Positions 34,393 through 43,826 of a DNA stretch of 64,000 nt are shown piece after piece. Position 1 is the stretch's first letter; every line of letters starts with the position of its first letter. The notes under the pieces were generated by a model, which had not been told where the DNA came from, made no database searches, and saw only the letters and a list, made by a program, of their open reading frames with translations. Location of the stretch: positions 1-64,000 of the forward strand of contig DAIMYQ010000002.1 in assembly GCA_036734385.1 (NCBI GenBank), given 5' to 3'. The position numbers were made by a program, and so were the translations under genes. The DNA comes from JAAYPI01 sp036734385 (GTDB taxonomy: Bacteria; Bacteroidota; Bacteroidia; Bacteroidales; Paludibacteraceae).

Positions 34393-35075
34393 TTATCTCG
34401 TCCTTAAAGATATTATTCTTTACAGAGAAAAAATATGAAAATGAAAATCTCGATTTTCTAAATACTTTATTCCAAAATTACGAAACGAAGATACTTTCTG
34501 CTTTCACTATTCAAAAGGCTGTAGAAATAATCAATGAGGAATGTATCTATCTTCTGATTTCAGACATTAAGGAAAACTTAAATTCATTTTTCAGCCTTAT
34601 TAAAAAATGTAAAAATCTGACAACCGGCAAAAGAATATACACCTTATATCTTGCCGATGATGACGACGAAAATTTTCTTTTAGACTTGTATGAACACAAC
34701 ATCGCGGAAGTATTTTCTCTTAAAACTTCGGTTAAACTCCTTCAAGCAAGAGCCAACAGTTTAGCTAACCATATCATTCAATGTTCGGAGAATCACCATC
34801 CAAAAGAGCTTGTGTTCGATAAAGATCTTTTTGTAGTAAAAAAAGGCTCCGAAATCCTCTCATTGACAAAAAAAGAATTTGATATTTTAAAACTCTTATC
34901 CAGCGAACCCCACAAGACATTCTCCCGTGAAGAAATATATAAAAAAATTTGGGGAAACAAAATTATTGTGAGCGATAGAACATTAGATGTTCACATTCGA
35001 AAAATTCGTTCCAAAATAGGAGCCGATTTCATCGAAACCTACAAAGGCATCGGATATAAATTTATTGCCAGATAG
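34389..35075 (+). CDS. OmpR/PhoB-type response regulator with degenerate receiver
   Basis: A 228-residue protein. The C-terminal winged helix (about 135-228: LSLTKKEFDILKLLSSEPHK, SREEIYKKIWGN, SDRTLDVHIRKIRSKIG, and YKGIGYKF) is a clear OmpR-type DNA-binding domain. The N-terminal half has receiver length but lacks the paired acidic residues after the first strand (KILFFTEKK). An Asp in LLISDIKE (near 59) could still be the phosphorylation site, and a Lys is present in FSLKTS. No histidine kinase gene is nearby. It overlaps pdxB by 4 nt, so it is tied to that operon. Its targets are unknown. Confidence 0.85.
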   Translation: MIISSLKILFFTEKKYENENLDFLNTLFQNYETKILSAFTIQKAVEIINEECIYLLISDIKENLNSFFSLIKKCKNLTTGKRIYTLYLADDDDENFLLDLYEHNIAEVFSLKTSVKLLQARANSLANHIIQCSENHHPKELVFDKDLFVVKKGSEILSLTKKEFDILKLLSSEPHKTFSREEIYKKIWGNKIIVSDRTLDVHIRKIRSKIGADFIETYKGIGYKFIAR

Positions 35076-35107
35076 CTCTTGCTTTTCTGAATTTCAACGG
35101 AAAAGTA

Positions 35108-35115
35108 TACCTTTG
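35108..35115 (+). promoter_or_regulatory. Promoter -7 element immediately before truA
   Basis: TACCTTTG matches TAnnTTTG and ends only 4 nt before the truA ATG at 35120. The predicted transcription start therefore falls at or beside the start codon. Confidence 0.5.
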
Positions 35116-35119
35116 CAAT

Positions 35120-35860
35120 ATGGAAAATCGTTACTTTATTTATCTTGCTTATAATGGAACTAACTTTCATGGTTGGCAAATTCAGCCAAACGGAATTAGT
35201 GTACAAGAAACCCTTGAACAAGCATTTTCTTTGCTATTGGGAGAAACGATTGCCGTTACAGGTGCAGGAAGAACAGACACTGGTGTTCATGCCAAACTAA
35301 TGGTGGCACATATTGATGTAAGTCAGCCAATTATAGATATACAATCATTGATTGGCAAACTCAATTCTTTTTTACCCAAAGACATCGTCATTAAAAAAAT
35401 TGAACTTGTATCAAACGATAAACATGCTCGGTTTGATGCCGTTTCACGCACTTACGAGTACCACGTTTGCACCACAAAGAATCCATTCTGTTATCATTTT
35501 AGCTATCGTCTTTTTGAAAGGATCAATTTTGAAGTGATGAATGAAGCCGCCGAAAAATTGTACCAATACACCGATTTCACGAGTTTCAGTAAACTGCACA
35601 CTGATGTAAAAACCAACAATTGCAAAATTAAATTTGCTAAATGGAAACAAAAAAGCGATGATGAATGGGTTTTTACCATTGAAGCCGATCGCTTTCTAAG
35701 GAATATGGTTCGTGCCATTGTAGGCACTCTATTGGAAGTTGGAAAAGGTAAAATTTCGGTAGATGATTTTTGTAAAATAATAGAAAGTAAAAACCGTTGT
35801 AAGGCAGGCTCTTCTGTTCCGGCAAACGGGTTATTTTTGGTTGATGTGAAATATAATTAA
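35120..35860 (+). CDS. truA: tRNA pseudouridine(38-40) synthase
   Basis: Modifies uridines 38-40 in the tRNA anticodon arm. The protein has 246 residues. It shows GTNFHGWQIQPNG (about 11-23), the catalytic Asp in GAGRTDTGVHA (near 54), FDAVSRTYEYHV, and FLRNMVRAIVGTLLEVGKGK. All the family motifs are present. It is followed 11 nt downstream by an EamA-type transporter gene. Confidence 0.95.
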   Translation: MENRYFIYLAYNGTNFHGWQIQPNGISVQETLEQAFSLLLGETIAVTGAGRTDTGVHAKLMVAHIDVSQPIIDIQSLIGKLNSFLPKDIVIKKIELVSNDKHARFDAVSRTYEYHVCTTKNPFCYHFSYRLFERINFEVMNEAAEKLYQYTDFTSFSKLHTDVKTNNCKIKFAKWKQKSDDEWVFTIEADRFLRNMVRAIVGTLLEVGKGKISVDDFCKIIESKNRCKAGSSVPANGLFLVDVKYN

Positions 35861-35871
35861 GCAAGACGTAT

Positions 35872-36768
35872 ATGTGGTTATTTTTAGGTATTTTTTCAGC
35901 TCTTTCGCTAGGCATATATGATGTTTGCAAAAAATTATCTTTACAAAAAAATGCCGTTATTCCTGTATTGTTTCTTTCTATTGTGATATCGAGTACTTTG
36001 TTAATGCCATTTTTCTTTCTTTCCAAGATGGTTCCTGAAACTATACAAAACAGCATTTTTTTTGTTCCTGATATTTCATGGGAAGCACATCTTCTAATTT
36101 TACTCAAATCGGTTATTGTTCTCAGTTCTTGGTTATTTGGTTATTTTGCCATGAAAAATTTGCCCATAACCATTGCCTCACCTATCAAAGCCACGCAACC
36201 TATGTGGATTGTATTGGGAGCTGTACTTATTTTCGGAGAAAAGCTTTCTATTTTTCAATGGATTGGTGTCTTGATTGCCTTAGTTTCTTTTTGGTCATTT
36301 TCTGTTTCAGGAAAAAAAGAAGGTATTTCGTTCAAAAGCAATAAATATCTGTGGTTTATTATCTTAGCGACACTGACTGGAGCTATCAGCGGACTATATG
36401 ATAAACATCTGTTAAAACAATTTGACCACATGGCCGTGCAGGTGTATTACACTTTCTACCAAGCTATTATGATGGCTTTTGTCACTTGGTTTCTTTGGTA
36501 TCCTACGCGAAAAAAAACGACACCATTTCAGTGGCGATGGAGCATTGTTTTTATTTCGTTGTTTTTAGTTATGGCAGATTTTGCCTATTTTTACGCACTT
36601 TCTATGCCAAATTCTCTCATTTCCGTTATATCCACTTTACGACGGTCAGGGGTAATAGTCCCATTTATATTCGGTGCTATTTTTATGCATGAAAAGAACA
36701 TGAAACAAAAAACATTATCCCTGTTGAGCGTTATTATAGGAACTTTATTACTATTTTTCGAATCTTAA
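35872..36768 (+). CDS. EamA/DMT superfamily transporter
   Basis: A 298-residue inner membrane protein with about ten hydrophobic segments in two EamA repeats. The first repeat ends with PITIASPIKATQPMWIVLGA and the second with SLISVISTLRRSGVIVPFIF. Substrates of this drug/metabolite family vary widely and cannot be assigned here. It lies 11 nt after truA and 11 nt before a DUF3256-like gene. Confidence 0.85.
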   Translation: MWLFLGIFSALSLGIYDVCKKLSLQKNAVIPVLFLSIVISSTLLMPFFFLSKMVPETIQNSIFFVPDISWEAHLLILLKSVIVLSSWLFGYFAMKNLPITIASPIKATQPMWIVLGAVLIFGEKLSIFQWIGVLIALVSFWSFSVSGKKEGISFKSNKYLWFIILATLTGAISGLYDKHLLKQFDHMAVQVYYTFYQAIMMAFVTWFLWYPTRKKTTPFQWRWSIVFISLFLVMADFAYFYALSMPNSLISVISTLRRSGVIVPFIFGAIFMHEKNMKQKTLSLLSVIIGTLLLFFES

Positions 36769-36779
36769 AAAAAGCAACC

Positions 36780-37436
36780 ATGAAATCTCATAAAAAAATA
36801 ATTACATTCACTTTTATTTTCATAATTGGCTCTTTATCAAATATTTATTCTATTGGAATTATTGAGACTTTTTTCAAATTTCCAATAGAAATATTGTATC
36901 AAATAACTCCCGATCAAAAGAAAAAGGGCTTACAACTATATTATGAAAAACAACCTGCTATCATTAATAGTAGATATAATACCCCCATCGAAATAACTAA
37001 AGTTGATACAATCGGCAATTTTTTGTGTTTCAAAACGTCAGATGTCAGCTCCACGGAAATTAAAGTTATTAGAGCCGATTCAGGACAATCGTATATTTTT
37101 CACAATAGCATTACCTGTGGTCCCGCATGTGATTCAAATATTACCATTTTCAATGACGAATGGTATTATGTTCCAACAGAAAAAGCAGCTCCTTCTTTAC
37201 TAAAACTTTCAAAATTAGATTTTTTTGATTTGGAAAAGGCAAAAGAAGACGGTAAAAACATTGAGGAATTGATTGAAAAATTGACACCACTCTTTTATGA
37301 ATTACACTTTTCAGCAGAGAAAAATGACCTAATTGTACGTTTGGATATTTCCAGATTGGATGGAGAAACAAAGGAAGCACTAAAACCCTACTTTACCGAA
37401 ACAAAAACCTTTTCATGGACAGGTAGTAGGTTCTGA
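36780..37436 (+). CDS. Exported DUF3256-like protein
   Basis: A 218-residue protein with an N-terminal signal peptide (ITFTFIFIIGSLSNIYSIG). The mature part starts with FFKFPIEILYQITPDQKKKG, followed by beta-rich sequence with a Cys pair (TCGPACDS) and a C-terminus ending in FSWTGSRF. This pattern fits DUF3256, a Bacteroidetes periplasmic family of unknown function. The match is from memory of family features, so the assignment is moderate. It is convergent with the BadF-type kinase, with only 4 nt between the stops. Confidence 0.65.
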   Translation: MKSHKKIITFTFIFIIGSLSNIYSIGIIETFFKFPIEILYQITPDQKKKGLQLYYEKQPAIINSRYNTPIEITKVDTIGNFLCFKTSDVSSTEIKVIRADSGQSYIFHNSITCGPACDSNITIFNDEWYYVPTEKAAPSLLKLSKLDFFDLEKAKEDGKNIEELIEKLTPLFYELHFSAEKNDLIVRLDISRLDGETKEALKPYFTETKTFSWTGSRF

Positions 37437-37440
37437 CAAA

Positions 37441-38277
37441 TCATTTGTGGTATTCCAACAAACCTTGCATAGGACTTTGATCAATTTTTCCCAATGTAAG
37501 ACCGGCTCGTTTTGCTACATCGGATAAAATATCTTGAAAATAATAAGCGACTGAACCTGTAAAATGAACGGGATAACTTTGGTAGTCGTATTGTTGCACA
37601 TTTCGGATGAAAAATTCAGAAAAGCTTTGAGAAACAAGATGCTGGACATATACACTGCTTTTATGTTCGTATAAAAAAGGAACAAAAGAAGCCAAATATC
37701 GGTTAGGAAAAACTTGTTTGTAGGTTCTGTCCAAAATTTCAGCAGCAGACAGCTCATATTTTTGAGTGAAACTATCTTGCAAATCCTTAGGCAGCTGATT
37801 TTTCAAGTAATCACCAATCAATTTCTTGCCCAAAACAGCACCACTTCCTTCATCTCCCAAAATAAAACCGAGAGGTGATACATTTTTGTGAATCAATCCA
37901 TTTTGATAAAAACAAGAATTGGAACCTGTACCCAAAATACAGGCAATACCTGCTTCTTTTCCACATAAACCACGAGCGGCTCCTAACAAATCACTATTAA
38001 CCTCGATACCAGCAACTTGCAACACACTCAAAATACCTGATTGTATGATGGTATTCTTTTCGGGAAAAGCACACCCAGCCCCGTAAAAGTAGATGTAATC
38101 AGTGGCATTACTCGCCAATTGAGGCTTTAATTGCTTTTCGATAACATCGGACACTTGTTCTTCCGTCTGATAAAAAGGGTTCAATCCATCCGTACATATC
38201 TTTTGCAAAAGATTTCCATTATTATCAATCAAAAACCAAACTGTTTTTGTAGAGCCACTATCTGCTATAAGTTTCAT
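37441..38277 (-). CDS. BadF/BadG-type ASKHA kinase (N-acetylglucosamine kinase-like)
   Basis: A 278-residue ATPase of the BadF/BadG/BcrA superfamily, most like small-molecule sugar kinases such as N-acetylglucosamine kinase. Phosphate-1 motif DSGSTKT (about 5-11), phosphate-2 motif CILGTGSNS (near 112-120) and LGFILGDEGSGAVLGKKLI are seen. The start at 38277 places DSGSTKT right at the N-terminus, as in the family. An upstream ATG at 38328 would add a non-homologous extension. The sugar specificity is inferred, not shown. Confidence 0.85.
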   Translation of the reverse strand: MKLIADSGSTKTVWFLIDNNGNLLQKICTDGLNPFYQTEEQVSDVIEKQLKPQLASNATDYIYFYGAGCAFPEKNTIIQSGILSVLQVAGIEVNSDLLGAARGLCGKEAGIACILGTGSNSCFYQNGLIHKNVSPLGFILGDEGSGAVLGKKLIGDYLKNQLPKDLQDSFTQKYELSAAEILDRTYKQVFPNRYLASFVPFLYEHKSSVYVQHLVSQSFSEFFIRNVQQYDYQSYPVHFTGSVAYYFQDILSDVAKRAGLTLGKIDQSPMQGLLEYHK

Positions 38278-38387
38278 TCTTTGTAAAAAAATTAGGTGAT
38301 TCCCATCATTTATCAAAAGGATACGCAAAATAAGTAATTTTCACACTATTTTAGCCTGTTTTCACCGAAAAAAAAGAAAAAATACGC

Positions 38388-38395
38388 TATTTTTG
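38388..38395 (+). promoter_or_regulatory. Promoter -7 element for the amidase gene
   Basis: TATTTTTG matches TAnnTTTG, 39 nt before the ATG at 38435. The 157-nt divergent intergenic region also serves the minus-strand kinase. Confidence 0.55.
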
Positions 38396-38434
38396 GAAAG
38401 CAAAGCAAACAAGCCTAACGAATATTTTTTTACG

Positions 38435-41401
38435 ATGAATACTTCACGCCTCAACATAAATTTTTTTCTAATTTTAATCGCCTTTACATTGTTCGGTTCT
38501 TTTTCCTACGCCGAACAAAAAAAACCTATTGAAAAATTAAAATTCACTCCCGATATTTATATAAAAGCTAACAAGTTCAAAGTTATAAAAGCTGAAGAAA
38601 AGAAAAAAAATCTGACATTGTGGATAGAAGACGGCTTTTCGACACTACCTTTTCGAGAAAGTACAATAAAAGCCGTATACGACTCTGCCTATAAACAATT
38701 GCCCGAGAAATACAAAGATTATACACTTACGATTATTTCTAAAGAAAAAAATATAGAAGAATATGTTCCAAATATCTATCGTTCTACTATGCCAGTAGAC
38801 AAGACAAGAATTCCTGACCCCGGCAAAAAAACATCTTGTGTAGTCAAAAATACATCAAAACCGTTTGCCATAGAAAAAGGCTTAAATGACAAGAATATCG
38901 CTCTTTGGAATAGTCATGGGTGGTACTACAACATTAATATCGACCGATGGGAATGGCAAAGGGCACGCTTTTTTGGCACCGTAGAAGATTTACTCACTAC
39001 TTCCATCGTTCTTCCCTACCTGATGCCAATGCTCGAAAATGCAGGAGCTAACGTTTTTCTTCCTCGCGAACGTGATGTACAAACGAATGAAGTACTAGTA
39101 GATAATGACTTTACTTTAGCACCATCGTCGTACACACAAACACCTAATTGGGAAAAAGAAGATGAAGGTTTCGGATGGCAAAAAAACGTTTTGTACAATA
39201 AGGATCATCCTTTTAAAATGGGCTCTTACGTCAAGACTCCTTGTTATGAAAAAGCAACGGATAGTATTGTTTGGAAGGCTAACATACCGGAAAATGGGTA
39301 CTATTATGTCAGCATCGGTTATAAAACACTATCCAACAGCACCGATAGTGCACATTACGAAGTATATCACAGTGGAGGAAAAACTTCTTTTATAGTTAAC
39401 CAACAAATGGGTAGTGGCACATGGATTTATCTCGGAAAATTCTACTTCACTAAGAATACAAACTCTGCCATGAACAAAATTGTATTAACTAACCTCGGAA
39501 AAACAAGTACGGTGGTGACAGCGGATGTTGCCCGTTGGGGCGGCGGAATGGGCAATAGTTGCCGTCAAGATAATTCGAATATTATAGAAGAGAAAAAAAA
39601 TCCACCTTTTGTCTCAAAAATTGATTCTTCGGCAAAAACGAGTAACCGACCTCGCTTTGCAGAAGGTGCTCGTTACTACTTGCAATGGGCAGGTGTTCCG
39701 GACAGTCTCATTGCTAACCAAAAGAAAGATGTAATTGGAGATTATCAAGACGATATTTATTCTCGCTCCAATTGGGTAAATTATTTAATGGGAGGTTCCG
39801 ATTTTTATCCTAAATACGATGGACTGAACATTCCTATTAGTGCTTGCATTGCATTGCATACCGATTCAGAGAGTCTTGGCAAAGATTCTATCATAGGAAC
39901 ATTGGGAATTTGTATGACAACCGATGACAAAGGCGTTTACCCCGCCAAATATTCACGGATGTCTGCTCGTGATTTCACGGATATTTTGCAAACGGAAATA
40001 GTAAATGATGTTAGCAAAACATTTGGCATCAATTGGACTCGCCGCGGAATTTGGGATAAAACGTATATAGAAGCTCGAGTACCCAAAACACCAACCAGCC
40101 TTATCGAATTATTTTCACACCAAAACTTCAACGATATGAAGTTCGGTTTGTCTCCACAATATCGTTTCACGGCTGCAAGGGCTATGTACAAAGGTATTAT
40201 CAAATTTTTAGCCTTTCAGAATAACACGCCTTATGTAATAACACCACTTCCCGTCCAAGATTTTGCAGTGGAATTATTACCTAACGATTCTGTTTTACTT
40301 TCGTGGCAACCACGCATCGATAGTTTAGAAACAACAGCTAATGCTGAAAAATACGTTGTTTATACACGTATCAACGATGAAGGATTCAATAATGGCATTA
40401 TTTCGTCAACCAATGCAATCAAACTTCCCATCAAACAGGGAATAATTTACAGTTATAAAATTACCGCTGTAAATGAAGGCGGAGAAAGTTTTCCATCAGA
40501 AATTTTAGCAGCTTGTAAAGCTCCGAAAGAAAAAGGGAAAGCATTGATTATTAACGCTTTTGACAGAACAAGTGCTCCTGATTTTTTCGATTTTGGAAAT
40601 ACAGGCGGATTTTCTTATTCTACGGATGCCGGTGTTCCCTACCAATACGAAGTGGGATATACCGGAAATCAATTTGAATTTGATAAAAACGTTCCTTACT
40701 ACGACAATGACTATCCCGGATTTGGTGCCAGTCAGTCTAATTATGAAGGTAAAGTACTTGCCGGAAATACATTCGACTATGCATTCGTACATGGTAAAGC
40801 TTTAGTTAATAATGGGTACTCTTTTGCCTCTTGTAGTAAAGATGCCTTGACTCAAAAAACAGTACTTACCCAATATAACATCGTCGATATCATCTTGGGC
40901 AACCAAAAAACATTAAAGACAAGTACTTGCTCTTTTGAATTATTTCCTAACCCATTACAAGAAGCCATAACAAAATATGCAAATGGTGATGGAAAAATAA
41001 TAGTAACCGGTTCATACGTAGCTTCAAGCATGAATAAAACAACAGAAAAAAGCGAAGCCTCTTTCGCTAAAAATATTCTTAAATACAAATTACGTTCACC
41101 CTTTGCTTGTGCAAATGGCAAGGTATCAGATGTATATTCATCCGCCCCAGAAAGCAATACGTATTCGTTTTATACTTATCCAAACAGTCAAAACTACCGA
41201 GTACAAAATGCAGATGGAGTACAGCCTTCCGATAAAAAAAGTCAGGTACTAATGCGCTATAATGAAAATAATATTGCAGCAGCTATTGGCTACAAAGGTA
41301 AATACCGAACAGTTATTTGTGGATTTCCATTTGAATGTTTAACATCAGAAATAGAACAGATTAATTTAATGAAAATGTTTCTTAATTTCTTAACCGAATA
41401 A
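38435..41401 (+). CDS. Secreted N-acetylmuramoyl-L-alanine amidase-like protein with golvesin and FN3 domains
   Basis: A 988-residue exported protein with a signal peptide (FFLILIAFTLFGSFSYAEQ). An Amidase_3-type zinc hydrolase is visible in pieces: ALWNSHGWYY (His near 161), a Glu in FFGTVEDLL, LPYLMPMLENAGANVFLPRE, ACIALHTDS and SLIELFSHQN. Between these pieces a golvesin-like beta domain is inserted (about 275-375, GYYYVSIGYKTL to TADVARWGGG). A fibronectin type III domain (about 620-695) follows, then a C-terminal domain of about 275 residues of unknown fold. Homologues are often labelled xanthan lyase. Peptidoglycan amidase activity is the better inference. Confidence 0.75.
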   Translation: MNTSRLNINFFLILIAFTLFGSFSYAEQKKPIEKLKFTPDIYIKANKFKVIKAEEKKKNLTLWIEDGFSTLPFRESTIKAVYDSAYKQLPEKYKDYTLTIISKEKNIEEYVPNIYRSTMPVDKTRIPDPGKKTSCVVKNTSKPFAIEKGLNDKNIALWNSHGWYYNINIDRWEWQRARFFGTVEDLLTTSIVLPYLMPMLENAGANVFLPRERDVQTNEVLVDNDFTLAPSSYTQTPNWEKEDEGFGWQKNVLYNKDHPFKMGSYVKTPCYEKATDSIVWKANIPENGYYYVSIGYKTLSNSTDSAHYEVYHSGGKTSFIVNQQMGSGTWIYLGKFYFTKNTNSAMNKIVLTNLGKTSTVVTADVARWGGGMGNSCRQDNSNIIEEKKNPPFVSKIDSSAKTSNRPRFAEGARYYLQWAGVPDSLIANQKKDVIGDYQDDIYSRSNWVNYLMGGSDFYPKYDGLNIPISACIALHTDSESLGKDSIIGTLGICMTTDDKGVYPAKYSRMSARDFTDILQTEIVNDVSKTFGINWTRRGIWDKTYIEARVPKTPTSLIELFSHQNFNDMKFGLSPQYRFTAARAMYKGIIKFLAFQNNTPYVITPLPVQDFAVELLPNDSVLLSWQPRIDSLETTANAEKYVVYTRINDEGFNNGIISSTNAIKLPIKQGIIYSYKITAVNEGGESFPSEILAACKAPKEKGKALIINAFDRTSAPDFFDFGNTGGFSYSTDAGVPYQYEVGYTGNQFEFDKNVPYYDNDYPGFGASQSNYEGKVLAGNTFDYAFVHGKALVNNGYSFASCSKDALTQKTVLTQYNIVDIILGNQKTLKTSTCSFELFPNPLQEAITKYANGDGKIIVTGSYVASSMNKTTEKSEASFAKNILKYKLRSPFACANGKVSDVYSSAPESNTYSFYTYPNSQNYRVQNADGVQPSDKKSQVLMRYNENNIAAAIGYKGKYRTVICGFPFECLTSEIEQINLMKMFLNFLTE

Positions 41402-41417
41402 AAAATCACATAATAGT

Positions 41418-42884
41418 ATGAAAATCAATGCTTTTATACCTTTTCAGAATGACAAACAAGTTGCCAAAACACTAGCCGGCTTACAACAATCAGATACGAT
41501 ACAAAATGTTTTTCTATTGACTCTCCAAGGACAAAAACCTGCCACTGATAAACGATATAAAACCATTGAAATAGACACGTTAACAAGCTGTAAAACGATG
41601 CAGCAAATTGCAGAAGAATCGGACTCTGCATTCAGTTTGGTTTACCTCAAATATACACCTTTGGAATTAGGTTCATATGCGTTAGAACGTTTGCTGCAAG
41701 TAGCTACGGACACCAAAGCGGGGATGGTATATGCCGATTATTACCAAACTATTGGCGATAAAAAAGCCCGCATTACTGTAAACGACTATCAAATAGGTAG
41801 TGTTCGTGATGATTTCAACTTCGGGTCTCTCCTACTTTTTTCGTCGGATTGTTTAAAAAAATCAATAATAGGGAGCAAAGAAAATTACCTATTTGCAGGT
41901 TTATATGATACTCGACTAAAAATTTCCGAAAGAGCATCTTTGGTACACATCAATGAATTTTTGTACGCTGAAGTAGAAGACGATGCCCGCGAAAGCGGTG
42001 AAAAACAATTTGATTATGTCGATCCGAAAAACAGAACTGTACAAATAGAAATGGAAAAAGCCTGTACGGAACACCTAAAAAATATCGGTGCGTTTCTGAG
42101 TCCAAATTTCGAAAAAATAGATTTGAACGAGATAGAATTTTCTTTCGAAGCATCAGTTATTATTCCTGTAAAAAATAGAGCTAAAACCATTGAAGATGCT
42201 ATTAAATCAGTATTGAAACAAAAAACAAAATTTCCGTTTAACCTCATTATCATCGACAACTATTCCAACGACGGAACAACAGCCCTAATAAAACGTTATG
42301 CACAACAAAACAAACAAATAATTCACATTATACCTTCTCGTACCGACTTAGGCATTGGCGGTTGTTGGAACGAAGGCATTCATCATCCCGAATGTGGAAA
42401 ATTTGCCGTTCAGCTTGATAGTGACGACCTCTACGAAACGGAAAATACTCTGCAAAAAATCGTCAATGCTTTTTACGAACAACAATGTGGCATGATTGTA
42501 GGATCTTACACAATGACGGATTTTAACTTAAACACCATTGCTCCGGGATTGATTGACCACAAAGAATGGACTGTAGAAAACGGAAGAAATAACGCTCTTA
42601 GAATAAACGGACTAGGTGCTCCAAGAGCCTTCTTTACACCGTTACTTCGAAAAATAAAAGTACCAAATACAAGCTACGGCGAAGATTATGCACTCGGACT
42701 GCAAATTAGTCGCAGATATTCTATTGGTCGCATCTACGATTCGGTATATTTGTGTCGACGTTGGAATGAAAACTCCGATTCGTCTCTTGATATTGATAAA
42801 ATCAATGCCAATAATGCGTACAAAGACAAGCTACGCACCATCGAAATTCTGGCAAGAATCGAAGCCAATAAAGAAAGAGTATGA
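41418..42884 (+). CDS. Two-domain family 2 glycosyltransferase
   Basis: A 488-residue cytoplasmic protein. The C-terminal half (from about 240) is a clear GT2: VIIPVKNRAKTIEDAIKSVL, IIDNYSNDGT, GIGGCWNEGI and the DXD-type QLDSDDLYE, with GEDYALGLQISRRY acceptor-side residues. The first 235 residues look like a second, more diverged GT-A-like domain (FIPFQNDKQVAKTLAGLQQS, MVYADYYQTIGDKKARI). The product is unknown. It follows the amidase gene by 16 nt and overlaps the HPPK-like gene by 4 nt (ATGA), so the three are likely cotranscribed. Confidence 0.85.
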   Translation: MKINAFIPFQNDKQVAKTLAGLQQSDTIQNVFLLTLQGQKPATDKRYKTIEIDTLTSCKTMQQIAEESDSAFSLVYLKYTPLELGSYALERLLQVATDTKAGMVYADYYQTIGDKKARITVNDYQIGSVRDDFNFGSLLLFSSDCLKKSIIGSKENYLFAGLYDTRLKISERASLVHINEFLYAEVEDDARESGEKQFDYVDPKNRTVQIEMEKACTEHLKNIGAFLSPNFEKIDLNEIEFSFEASVIIPVKNRAKTIEDAIKSVLKQKTKFPFNLIIIDNYSNDGTTALIKRYAQQNKQIIHIIPSRTDLGIGGCWNEGIHHPECGKFAVQLDSDDLYETENTLQKIVNAFYEQQCGMIVGSYTMTDFNLNTIAPGLIDHKEWTVENGRNNALRINGLGAPRAFFTPLLRKIKVPNTSYGEDYALGLQISRRYSIGRIYDSVYLCRRWNENSDSSLDIDKINANNAYKDKLRTIEILARIEANKERV

Positions 42885-43249
42885 ATGAATATGTTTTAAT
42901 GATTGGATCGAATACCGACGCTAAAAAGAATATCGAAAAAGCTATCGATTATTTAAAACAAACCTTCGGTATTGTTTGTCTTTCGCAACAACTACAAACA
43001 AAAGCTGAGAATATGTCCAACAAGTTACCATATATCAATGTAGCTGCCAAAATAACATCTCAATCAGATGAAATCGAACTCAAACAAACGCTAAAAAGCA
43101 TAGAAAGAGAACTGGGAAGAACATCGGAACAAAAAAAAAGAGGTGTCATTGCAATTGATATTGATATCATCAGTAAAAATAAAGAAATTATTCATCAAGA
43201 CTATGTTGGAAGAAAGTTTGTCAAGATATTGGTGGATGAAGTGATGTAA
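42881..43249 (+). CDS. Short HPPK (FolK)-like protein
   Basis: A 122-residue protein resembling the first two thirds of 6-hydroxymethyl-dihydropterin pyrophosphokinase. It shows MIGSNTDAKKNIEKAIDYL at the N-terminus, LKSIERELGRTS and the Mg-binding DIDI of AIDIDIIS. Canonical FolK has about 155-165 residues with a WGPRT-type loop before the DxD, which here is KKRGVIA. The C-terminal third is missing after YVGRKFVKILVDEVM. It could be a diverged enzyme or a paralogue with another role. It overlaps the glycosyltransferase stop by 4 nt. Confidence 0.7.
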   Translation: MNEYVLMIGSNTDAKKNIEKAIDYLKQTFGIVCLSQQLQTKAENMSNKLPYINVAAKITSQSDEIELKQTLKSIERELGRTSEQKKRGVIAIDIDIISKNKEIIHQDYVGRKFVKILVDEVM

Positions 43250-43279
43250 AGCAACCTAAAAAATAAATCAAATCCAATA

Positions 43280-43813
43280 ATGACTATCAAAGAAATAATA
43301 GAAAAAAGACAAAGCAATCGAAGATATAAAGAAGATGTTATTGAACACGAAAAAGTAATACAATGTATTCAAGCAGCTCATTTAGCCCCTTCGGCTTGCA
43401 ACGCACAAGCCTGGAAATTCGTGGTAGTTGATAAACCGGCTATCAAGGAGCAAGTAGCCATGGCTGCCAACGATATGGGCATGAATAAATTCGTACTTCA
43501 AGCTCCTGTTATTATTGCTGTCGTGTTGGAACGAGCCAATTTCACATCGGCTATCGGTTCCACAATTAAACAAAAAGACTATACAATGATTGATATAGGT
43601 ATTGCGGTAGAAAATATCTGCTTGCAAGCTACTGAACTGGGGTTAGGCAGTTGCATTGTCGGCTGGTTTAACGAGCACAAAGTCAAAAAAATATTACAAA
43701 TACCTCGCACCAAACGTGTCCCCCTACTCATCACGTTAGGTTATTCCGACGATATGCAACGCACTAAAATCAGAAAAAAAATAGAAGAAATTTATTCTTT
43801 CAATAAGTATTAA
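43280..43813 (+). CDS. Nitroreductase family protein
   Basis: A 177-residue FMN-dependent oxidoreductase of the nitroreductase superfamily. It shows the phosphate-binding KRQSNRRYKED (about 8-18), AAHLAPSACNAQAWKFVVV (about 33-51), a mid-helix DIGIAVENICLQATELGLGSC (split here into DIGIAVENIC and LQATELGLGSC), and PLLITLGYSDD. The length is typical of the short subfamily. The physiological substrate is unknown. It lies 30 nt after the HPPK-like gene and just before a decayed T9SS cargo gene. Confidence 0.9.
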   Translation: MTIKEIIEKRQSNRRYKEDVIEHEKVIQCIQAAHLAPSACNAQAWKFVVVDKPAIKEQVAMAANDMGMNKFVLQAPVIIAVVLERANFTSAIGSTIKQKDYTMIDIGIAVENICLQATELGLGSCIVGWFNEHKVKKILQIPRTKRVPLLITLGYSDDMQRTKIRKKIEEIYSFNKY

Positions 43814-43826
43814 ACGAATATTTAAC

